Positions 38,029-50,000 of a stretch of 64,000 bases of DNA are shown here, one piece after another. A program made the translations under genes and the position numbers. Positions within the stretch are counted from its first letter, which is position 1, and each line of letters begins with the position of its first letter. The stretch lies in assembly GCA_020698575.1 (NCBI GenBank), contig CM036239.1, positions 15,030,263-15,094,262 on the forward strand. The letters are read 5' to 3'. A model generated the notes under the pieces. The model did not search any database. It had not been told where the DNA came from and saw only the letters and a list, made by a program, of their open reading frames with translations. Origin of the DNA: Bostrychus sinensis. Lineage: Eukaryota; Chordata; Actinopteri; Gobiiformes; Eleotridae.

Positions 38029-41000
38029 CTGTTAATCAAATATGCATGCAACAGAAGATACATGAACAAACATGGACAGAAGGAAAAAAAGTTAGCAGAA
38101 ATTACTCTTGGTACTGACACTATACTACAACCCAGCAGTAGCTCAGGCCATGGACATACTAAACTGAATAATACCAAATTAAAATGACTGATTTCTGTTA
38201 AAATGACAAAGAATAGATTTTATCCTTCTTAAATTGTAGATTTCCTTATAATTTAAAAACAATAAAACATCTATCAACCCTAGCAAATCCTTAGTTAATT
38301 CCACATGAAATGCAAAAAGCTATTACTGCAATACACTTAGAGGTGGAGGCACAGGTTGTACTTACAATTAGTGACTTGATTTTGGGAGAGTGGGTTAATA
38401 CAGGTGGGGTCAGGTTCAGTCTGAGGATCTATTACCTCCATGGCAATCTTCTTGGGACAGGGGGTGAGGCTCTGGGGCTGACCACAACAGAAGGATGGGG
38501 TTGGCATGCACAGTAGAGAACTTTCACTTTTCTTTACAAAGGCATACTTGACAAATAGTCTGTTACTGCACTACGCTGGCCAGTGTCATACTCAGAGCCT
38601 GGGGCCGCAGCAGTAAAAAGCTGGCATATGCAGAAATATATTTTTTAAGGCTTGTTTTAGTATTGTTATGCTTACTTTTATTTTTCCAATACTAGCTACA
38701 ATAGCCAATCAATCCACCATCAAACTATCATTGACTTGACCCACAGACTTTGACTATAACATGTGGCTACTAAAATAACACAGGGGAAAGCAATGACAGT
38801 TAAAGACAGTAGTGTTATACAGTGCCTTCTCAGCAACACTGTGGGACAGAGAGGAGAAACGAACAGTATTAGTCACAAAACCAGGACTGAACACAGTTAC
38901 AACACGTGAGCGGCTCTGCCTTATAGGAACTACTACATGTATCACCTCCTCGTCACTCTCGGGCTGCTGCTGCTGCGTCTTCTTCTCTTTCTTTTTCTTT
39001 TTGTCATCCTCCTTCTTCTTCTTGTCTTTGTCTGGCAGGATGTCATCGAGCCAGGCCAAGTCGTGTTGTGAAAAAATGTAGTCCAGTAGCTTTCGTACCA
39101 CCATCAAGCCCAGGATCTATGGATGGAAACAAGGAAGCATCATATTAATGCAAGTAAAATGACACAGTGCAGTTATATTATGATGGACAAATTAGTAAAA
39201 AGTACAAACTCATGCAAATCACCAAAAGGCTCCCACTTGATTCTAGCAAGTAGAGGTTGAATTTAAATTCATGCTATCTAAATGTACACATCACTGGAAT
39301 ATTACAAGTGTTAAGACAGTAAAGTTTACTGTGCGATACCAACCATTACTGGGAAAATGATGGCCAGAAACGTGGACTTGAGGATCCACAGGACAGCCAG
39401 ACAGACAATCTGGATCAGTGTGAAGAGGTGTACACGTCTCAGAGGAACATGACGCAGGAAGGAGAAGTCTGGCTGGTGTTTAATTGGCATCAGATACAAC
39501 TTTATTCGCTCCCAGAACTGCAAAAGAAAGTTGTGTTTTCAGGTTAGTCCAGATTTTTAAAGGATTTGTTAAAAGAAGTGTAAAGAAGTAGTAAACAATA
39601 ATCAACATGGTAGGGCAGAATAAAAAGAGCAGCGTAAGCTTTATCAAAGAAAAAAAAAATTCGTTGAAGTAGTAGTTCATGTTACCTGAATGCCATTTAG
39701 TGAAGCCACACCCATGTAAAGGAAAACACCATAAAGGACCGGCATTGGGATGTACTGAAATAAATACATTTGGGTTTATTTAGATAAAAGCAGGGTAATT
39801 GTAAAGTACAAATAACTTAGATCAAATTAAAACTGATTTTAGATCATGGTGTATATAAATGTAAATATGGTGTATATAAATGTAAATATATTACATACAT
39901 GGTTGTACGCACCGTAATGGTTACAGAGGTCCGGACCTTGGTATTTTTCTATTACTAGACTAAACCAGGCAAAAAACAGGACTACACCAGGTCTAAACCA
40001 GAATTAAAAATACTCCAAACCAGGACTAAACAAGGACCAAACAAGGTCTAAACAAGGACCAAACTAGGACTAAACAAGGACCAAACAAGGTCTATACAAG
40101 GACTAAACCAGCTCCAAACAAAGACTAAACCAGGACTAAACGAGAATTAAACAGGACTAAACCAGGTCTAAACAAGGACCAAACTAGGACCAAACAAGGA
40201 GTAAACAAGGTCTAAACAAGGACCAAACATGATATAAACAGGAACTAAACCAGGACTAAACAAGGACTAAACGAGAACTGAACTAAATCATTAAACCAGG
40301 TCTAAACCAGGACTAAACCAGGACTAAACAAGGTTTAAACAAGAACTAAACCAGGTCTAAACCAGGACTAAACAATGACTAAAAGAGAACTAATCAAGGA
40401 CTAAACAAGGTCTAAACAAGGACCAAACAAGGTCTAAACAAGGACTAAACAAGAACTAAACAATCACTAAACCAGGACTAAACAAGGTCTGAACAAGGAC
40501 TAAAAAGGGACTAAACAAGGACTAAACAAGAACCAAATAAGTTCTAAACAAGGATTAAACAAGAACTAAACAAGGACTAAACCAGGTCCAAACAAGGACC
40601 AAAGCAGGACCAAACAAGAACTAAACAAGGTCTAAACAAGAACCAAACTAGGACTAAACCAGGTCCAAACCATGTCTAAATCAATTGTCTAAACAAGGAC
40701 TAAACTGGCCGTCAACATGATAGTATTTCAGTATTTCTAAAATCCTGTGTAAAGCCCTGTATACACCAGTATATACTGTAGGTACAAACCTGCAGCACAG
40801 GAGCGAGGAAGACGGACAGTCCAGTCAGGACGAACACCAGAATACCTGTCAGCCTCTGCTCCCTGAATATAAACAACAGTATATTACAACGGAGTTCAGA
40901 AACACACACTAAAACCCTCAATAACTGCATGGTCTCACCTGACACCAAGGAACTGCGGCTGCTCTCCCGGGGCACTGCACTCACTCTCCATTTTCAAAGA

Positions 41001-44000
41001 GTCAAGATGAGCAATTGAGATGACTGTGGCTGCTACATACCAGGGCAAACCCATGAAGGAGCACACTGCCATCAGTATCCCCACCCAAAAGAGATCCAAG
41101 TGGTAGCCACATCCTTTCTGTAGATCACATGGCAACAGGTATTACTTCCTTGTTATGGATTATGAAGTAGTATGTTTTGTGCTGACAAACCTTGAGTTTG
41201 TTTTCCTTGCGATTGACAATGACAGCACTGATCTGCTGGTCCATGAATATGAGTATAGTGACAAGGAGAGCAGGGACGAAGCTGGCCAGATACCACCACC
41301 AGGGGTTTTTACCAAATGGCATCACTATCCAGCCGCGGTCAGTACGTGTGGGCTGTGGTATGTAGACAAGAAAAAAATAATATATTCACTAAAACCTTCT
41401 ACCAATTTTATTTTCAGATGACATGTTGGCATGCAAAAAAATTTGCACATAGAATTTATTGGGTAGGATTACTGCATAATTTGGTGTAGATACCTTAAAC
41501 TCGGTTGGTACAATTAGTTTAGGTGTGTCCAAACCCATCAACATATCCAGTCCCACAAAGGTCATGATTGACATGAAGATTGCAAAATCACTAATTAGCT
41601 TCCTCAGCTACCAGACACCCCAGGACACAGCAGATGTTGATTAGTACAGTGAAGAAAAAGGGAAAGGAATATGTAGAAGAAAAGAAGAGAAAATAGACTT
41701 TGTAAAAAAAAACTGTTTAATCAAAACACATTAAGTGATTAAAATGTGATTAAATCATTAAAAAGTACAAAGTGTTCAGGAAGGTTTGTGGATCGGGAAC
41801 AGAATAGGGAAAGACTGGACCTTGAGCTGGGTGGGCACGTGCAGTTTAGGGGTGTCCAGCTCCAGCAGACAGTCCACACCACAGAAGATCAGGATAGAAA
41901 TGATGATGGCAAAATCACTAATCAGAGAGCGCAGCTGGAAAACACATTTGGGTAGAGGGCACAAGCTAGTGGTTTCAACAGCAGGTCAATGACTAAATCT
42001 TTCAAACGTTTTAAAAACTTTTTAGTCTGGGTTCCAGAAAAAAATGTTGTTGGTACTGATGCTGGTGACTGTGTCATCCTGGTGCTGTTGGACCTGACAG
42101 CCGCCTTCGACACTGTGGACAATGGCATCCCCCTCTCTTGGCTGCACACTGGGTGTTCGGCTTTGGCGTGGTTCCAACCATTTTTGACTCAAAGAATTTT
42201 TGTGTCCTCTTTGGCCCCTCTGAGAATGGCAGTACCTCAAGGATCCATTCTTGGGCCTCTACCTTTTTCATCATATACACTATGCTCCCACTTGGCTCCA
42301 TATTGAGGAAATATGGCAGTGTTATGCCAGTGATAGCCAAATTTATAAAGCCTTTGGAAAGAAAATACCCACAAGCTGACAAACCTCACTTGGACTGCCT
42401 CAGTGTCTGAAAGTCAGGTTTCTAAATATTAATCACAAAAAATAGTAGTGATGTTTTTTGGATCTATAGTCCACTACATCTACTTCTGTTGACCTGGGAC
42501 CTTTAGTTTATGAAGGCGGTTATGCCAGTTGCCATGATGTTAAATCAGTTCCGTCAAATCCAGTTTTTCTACAATTAAGGCAACTGGCCAAAGTTACACT
42601 TTCTTTTGGCATGAATCTGACTGCACATTTTTGACTGCATTAAAACATTAAAATGCTTTATTTTCATTCTACTGCAATGGTAGAAACATGGAATCCTGAT
42701 AATTCCTCTGTAACCCTGTCAGTCAGAGTCTAAAAAAAAAGCACATAAAATCACAACTAGATCTACCATTTTCTCATTTTTGCAGAAGTGCATTGTGGGA
42801 AATAATTCAGTTTATAATTCCCATAGCATGTAACAGTGGCTATAAGCCAGTAAAATAAATTATTTCACCTAATGCCGTTGTACCGCCCGCCACTATGTGG
42901 CACTGTATTTATAGTCTGTTAAATTACCTGCACCTATATATTTGGGTAGAAGAAGGTGCATTCAGGTGTTGCTAGAGTGGAATATTGTAGTGATGGGCAG
43001 TCCGGCTTTTTTCAAAGATTCGCTCTATTGGCTCGGCTCCCTTAGAAGGCTCCCTCTTATGGTTCCCAAATAGCTCTTCATTTAGTATCACTTAAAGCAT
43101 TTTATTTAGACCTAATTTGGTAATTATGAATATGAATAGTTTGTGTGTTGTCATAAAAGCTTTATTTTTATGCAGTCTTAAAGCACAATATACAGTTAGA
43201 AGATTCTGTACCCTTCTGTGCTGTCTCCGATATAATCAAGATACTGCTTCTTTTTGGTTTTTGGTTTCTTCCCTTTTCCCCCAACAAAAAACATGCAATC
43301 ACATGTCCATGGTGTGCATATTGAAATAAAATTCAGCGTTGCTTTCGCTGATTTTTAACAGCTCAGCAAAAGCAGCAGAAGATTTGGATCTCATCTATGG
43401 GACTCAGCACTTCCAATTCGCTTCAAAGAATCGACTCTTACAGCCAGCTCGTTCACGAATGACCCATCACTAGAGTACTGTTTGATATGGTGTATTTCTG
43501 GATGGCTTTGGTATGCCAATAAATAGTGGAACACAGTATTTTATGGACTCTTTTCTTGGAAGAAACACTTTCGAAAATGCCACACACACAATCATCCTCA
43601 GTTGGTAAGTGTAAGTTTGTAGGTGTCGCAAAAATACACAGTGAAATCTGTATTGAAGTAAATGCACTGATGAAAATCATGTAAATACTTTTGTACCTGG
43701 CATGGCATAAAAAACACTTGGCATTTCAAATGTGTAAATTTTTTTTGCCAAAATGCTACCTTCAGGGTTACATAGCTTTCCAAGCCAATAAAGCACATTT
43801 ATTTGTTTGAAAATTATGTTTTTGTATCTCTGTGCATGTGTAAGAGTTGTGTGTGTATGATTTGAAAACATGTTACACATTTGCAATGCTGTCCTATTTT
43901 AGTCTGTTATAATATCAGCATAAGACAGCATTATCCTCCCTATTCTTAAAAAAAATCAAATACATTTAGCCTTATTTAACTTTTTACTAGTTTCACACTT

Positions 44001-47000
44001 TAATGATCTCAAACTTCACTATTATTGCTATTTGGGTCCATGCACTGTATTCAGTATAATGCTCTACAATTTACTACTAGCACCAGACATAGGTCATGCA
44101 GGTTTGTTTGGAAATTAAATGGCTGCTGCATTTTGGGAAATTTTAAAGAATGTTTTTTTCTGCGTTTCTTACCTTTGTTGGGAAGTAGCGGCTAAACTTG
44201 AACTTCTTTAGAGAAATTGTCATGGAGTAGGTGCCAAAGAAGAGGATGAAGGACATGAGGGCCAGGTCCGGGACATACTTACAGGCCTTTCCCACCAGAG
44301 AGCCGCCAAATCTCACACACTCTTTCTTAGTGAGCTGACTATAGCCCATGTCAGTCAAGTTAAACTGCACTTGTGCAAAGAAGACACCAATTAAAGTTTA
44401 AGATACAAAATGCATAATTTTGTAGTATGTGTCTTTGATCTCTTACCAATAAGGTCATGTTGTCATCTGCCAGTGGGGCTGAAACATTTAAGCCCAGCAC
44501 AGATGCTATGAAAGAAAAAAGCAACATTTATCCAGATATCCCAAAAAATAATCCAAATATTGCACATGGCCTACTTTAGCCTATAATCAGTGTATGAACC
44601 ATACGTACTTTCCCAAAGAGTGTCCAGAAGTGGGGTAGACAAAAGGAAAATAGTTCAATCAACATTTTATGTAACAAGGACACAATATGTAATTAATGGT
44701 AAATTATAGCACCGTTAAAGCAGGACATCAGCTTGTGTTTAGACTCACCCTGATCTGGAGCAAGACAGTCACATCTGTAGGATGTGATGTAATCAGGCTT
44801 GAAACCCCGGTTGATTGGGTAATACTTAAAAGATCCTACCTGTATAAAATATATTTACATTGTCAGTTTAGCCATATTTTCAGTGTATTTGCTTCAGATA
44901 AGTTAAGAGTTTCTGTCCTATATTATTCAAATAATATGGTCCAGATGAGTGTACCCACCATTTTCTTGATGGCATCAGAGATGAATATAAAGGAGATTAG
45001 GCTTGAGAAGCCTTCCTCAGTGAAGCGGGTCATATATTTAATGATGTAGCTTGCATCTGACAGAACCAGCACAAAGCACTGCACGCATGAGTGAAGGCCA
45101 ATCCACAAACGAAGCTCCATATAGTCCACACCATTGTTCCTAACAGAATACACACAGTTAAAACGCAGTCTTCTTAGACATATTATATGACACATGGTTC
45201 TTACTTGCTAAATTCATAAAGCAATTTTTCAAAGATGAGAATGGGTCCTGTAGAACTGAGGATGATGAGAGGCTGTCCGCCAAATAAACAAAAAACAGTC
45301 CCAGCCAGAGCAGTGCCAAGAAAACTCTCCATCACACCCTAAAAATAAAAAAAACAGGAGTTTAATGTAGATCCTTATCAATTGTGTTTGACAAAATTGG
45401 CATTTATGTGTAACCTGGTAATTGTCTGTGGCATCTCCCAGCAAACCTCCAAAGGTTATGGCATTAGTGATGCAACCAAGGTAGATGAAGAGCACAGCAG
45501 AGATGGACTGGATATGGAAGCCATCATAGATATCACTGCAGTACCAAGGGATTTTCCTTTTGATGTCCAGCCATAAGCCGCCACCAAATCTTGTCAGACA
45601 AGAACACATTAATACCAATACAAGGTTAAGTCCTAAATTAAACGCACTGCACTGTATCTCCCTATGTGTTCCATACCTTCCAGTAAATTTCAGTTCCTCT
45701 CCCAGTTCATGTTGAGGTGGCATCTCCTCATCTTCTCCAACTGCTGCTCCACCAACTGAACCATTCATTTGTCCAAGCTCATTCAGGTTCAGCACTGACT
45801 TCCTTTGGTCAAACACAAACATATACATTTATATTGTGTAAAATATAGTTCAGAACGTGGGCTCAATAACATTAGGATCCAGTAGGCGCTATTCACAGTC
45901 AAAAACATACCTCATTTCTGCAGATGGAACTTTTTTGGGAGGTTCTATGCGAATTTTAGGATCCCATTCCCCTGGAGGAAGAACAATAACTTCATCCAGA
46001 AACTCATCGACACCTGCAATCAGGTCTTCTCTGTCCCGAGCTTTGTATGCAACGTCACTGAACAGCTAGTACAAAAAACAAATAACAAGAATTAAAAATG
46101 AAAAATAAATAAAAATACAAATTTTATTTAACTTACATCATCCACCATAAGTGTAGCAATAGCTCTGCCAATCTCATTATATGACTTGGTTTTGCCATGA
46201 GGTCCCAACAGGATAAAGAGAAACCTATCAAAACAACAGGGACATGAATGGGACACACCACAGATCAGCTGACCATGTGTGTATAGTTACTCACCTGGTT
46301 GGCACAGGGACCTCAGTAAGGCCACCCAGAGTCGTGGCCTGGGACAAACGCACAAAGGAAACAAACGGTTTGTCCAAAAAATCCACCTCACCAATCAGAA
46401 CGTTGGAAGCTTCAGCATCTCGAGGAATCTTCTTCATGAACTTGTTCTTTAGCTGGACAAGACAGAAGAGGAGCAACATGAAAGGTGTGTGCTGGTCATG
46501 TGTTCATTTTTTTTTTATTTAATTGGGTTACTTAAGAGATGAAAGATTACTATTACATTTGCAGCTGCTCCCCTTTGCTTCTTTCCACAGTTTCACCAAC
46601 TCAAACACGTGGCAAAGGAATGGCGGGTGCTTAAATTAAAATCTCTTTATAATCTTTTAATGCTGCTTCCAGAGTCAATTCAACTGCCCTTTCATACTAC
46701 TTTATACATTTCCTGGTTCTAGAAAGTTATAAATCAATGCAATTTAATTTAAGTCCATTCCTGTCTACCCATAATAAATACCAGTAACTCGAACTAAATA
46801 CTTTATTTTATTGTTAATTAAATAACCTAATCACAGTCTTGTTGCTTTGGTTTAATTGCCTCTATTCTGATGTTTGTGTGATGTTTAAGAAGTGCGGGCA
46901 GTTAACTACTACTACAGTGACTACAGTTTTATTTACATATTTATTCTTGGACATCACCATCATGCTGTTGTACTGATAAATTGTGGTTTATATGTAATGA

Positions 47001-50000
47001 GAAGGGTGGTTATTGTTTTTTCACTCACTAGATTTTTTTTCTTTTTTTTTTTTACTTTTATTCTTGACTAGGGCAAGAAAACAAGTTACTAGAAATGTAA
47101 GGAGATTTGTCCTGCCTAACTTCTCCTACTGCCACGCCACCAGTTTTGCTCACTGTTTTGTTTTGGGGTTTTTTTTTTCTTAATTTGAAAGCTGCACAAA
47201 ACAGTCTTAAGTTAAAGTATTGACAAGTGTGCTGATGATGCGGAGTGAAAAGAACAAACACATACACACTGAATAAATTCCCAACTTAGCCACCAGTCTG
47301 TGGATTAGTGGGATTATGTCGTTCCATACCCTCTCATAGAATAGGGCTCAATGTTCTACTGAACCAAATCAAAAAGGATAATAAACATACTCCTGAAGTG
47401 GGCATCATGTGAATGACTGCTGCCACTGTGCAAAACAACTTACTGTATGTGAACAAGAGGGACTTTGAATAGTCACAATATATGTGTGTGTGTGTGTTGT
47501 GTGTGTGTGTGTGTGTGTCCTTTACCTGGTCTGAGCTTGGTGTGTCGGAAATATCATTCATACTCCGACTCTGATTGTATTCTGTGAATAAAACCAAGGT
47601 TAGTCCTGCTTCACGGGTGGGGTAATAATAAAGAATAATTACAATACTAAACAACAGATAACTGGAAAACAAGTGAAAGGAAGTAAACAGAGAGGAAAAG
47701 CATGCTCAAAATCTACACTCAAACATACTTATCAAAGGAGAAAAGGTAATTTGGAGGTGAAGACATGCAGACAGAGTTAGTACAAGGTAAACCCTCAAGT
47801 TTGATAGAAAAGGGGAATAAAAATGCATGCATGTGTGCTTAAACTCACGCAGGCGGCCAAGGCTGCTTGACTGCCGAGAGCGAAGGTCTTCTGTGGAGCG
47901 GTGGATCCCAGAAGCCGAACTAGTGCTACGACTCAGGTTAACAGGACTACGGTCTGATAGTGGCACATAGCACGTGATTTTAGAAGGAAAGTAAAAGCTG
48001 TAGGGCACAGTTAAACACTGACAGAAATTGTTAGTTAGAGAAGTAAATACAGTAGACAGACTTACTAGGTGCAGTGTTAGAGGATTTCCCTATGTCTGCC
48101 AGTGAGCGGTGGATTGGTTTCTTGGTCTGGTGGCGATGCTTTCTGAGGAGCACAAAACCAATCTTCTCCCTTAAGTCTGGAGTAATGAGGCCATCTGCAA
48201 TGTGGCGCTCCAGTATCTCATCTAGAGTGCAATGGAGTTAATGTTTTTTGTCAAACTAGCTGAAAATGAGAAGCTCCTAATTGCTAAAGTGGACTTACCG
48301 ACAATCTGCGGGAGAGAATTTCCCTCAAGATCGAGCAGGATGCTCCCAGTCTGGAGACAGGTTCGCAGCTCAAACAGACTATGGAGGGTCAATGTGGACA
48401 CATGTGGCTTGCTCCATCTCTCTCCTCCTTCTTCTACCTTCTCTTCAAATTTCACCCACCTATAAAAGAGGCGTTATCTGATAAAGCTGAACTCAGACTG
48501 TCAATTTTGTGGTAAAAGTTCAGAAACATGCTATTATTACAGAGAGGTTGCATTATTAAATGTAGGCAGTTTATTGAAAAGGACATTACACTTTTAAAAC
48601 AGCTGTTCAGCATGGTACCTGGCAGACTCTTTCCACTCCAGCTCCCCACCGTCGTGCTGTAGAGTGTCCATCTCAGTGAAAATTGTGGGTGTTGGTGTTG
48701 CGTCATCATCTCCCAAAATGTGGCGTAATCTCTCTGCGGCAGGCGACACTACAAAATAAATAAATAAATAAATAAAAATCAAGAATATTGGGTTTGCTAT
48801 AAAGTTATGTTTTTATATATAGATTTTAAATTAAAGTAATGTAAGTATGTAAAGAATTTTATATGAATTTTTACTTAGGCATGGCCCTAAAAGCAATGAT
48901 CATTTCTAATTAGATAATTAACTGTCCTTTAACAACAGCCAGAGACACTCAGTTCCTCTATTGACTGAAACTGATCTATTCATCACATTTTCTAATTTTA
49001 CTCTGAACCAGTCAATCTCCATTAACTTTCAGCCCGCCAGCCACTACTGTGCGCAGTTCACTTTGTTTCTCCCTTTGAACCTGAATCGAAAAAAGTCGAT
49101 CACATTTGACCTCATAGCTCAAGCGCTCTGATGCAAGTTTTAGTGTCACAATTCAAATGTCATGTGACTATGATACAGATGATGTAGGCCAGCTGAGCCA
49201 CGTAAGGGAAATAATTATATAATCTAGGGCTGCAACAATTAATTGTCTTAATTCATTATGATGGATTATTCGATTAATAAAGTAATACTATACTGTTTTT
49301 TAACCAAGTCACAATTAATCAATTAATCATGAAAATAATCAACAGATTAATCAATTATCAAAATTATTGTTTGTTCCAGCTCTAATATAATCCTGGCAAA
49401 ATATATGATCCACTGTAAAATAATAATACAATAATATTAATTGATATTATTGTTACACAATGCGGTTAACGCCAGCAGTGTCAAGATGAGGTCAAACTGT
49501 CAGCCCTGTTCATGAGGCAATGAGGCATAGTTGTGTGTCTGGGCCAAGTTCAATACAACAGAGGATTACTAGGTGTGTAGCTTACAGTGTTTGTGGGCTA
49601 CGGTGTAAAACAAAGCAACTAATACATAGTGCTGTTTACAGTTGTGCACTGAAGACTAAAAGTCAGCAGTTAGCTTGTAAACAGGTTAACCATGACTGAG
49701 TAAGTGACTTTTTGTGTCATTTTATCTTATTTATCAAAACAGCAAAAGAAATATCTGTACAATAGCTCTAACAGCAAATGTAACTCACAAACTCACTTTT
49801 CTGTGTGTGAAGCTCTCCTGCTGCTGATTTATTTATCACTGATTTTAAATAAATGTGCTAACAACTCATTGCTCTTGATTAGGGAGAAGGCAGCAGGATA
49901 CTACTTGTTTTTTTTTTCTCTGTTTCAATCATTGCAACTCACAAACACAAATATTTTTTTCAAACATTTTAGCCTATATAAATTAAACATAATAACTCAT

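Noticed and set aside
38754..38945. Extension of the slc4a5 Lys-rich exon past GAG (VIHVVVPIR...)
   Set aside because: The frame stays open by chance; the donor GAG|GTGATA at 38946 gives an exon that joins the next one in phase and matches family length.
41494..41607. Exon b as a pseudo-exon left by duplication
   Set aside because: The frame is open over all 38 codons, both splice sites are present, and the changes are mostly conservative, so decay is less likely than function; kept as an alternative exon.
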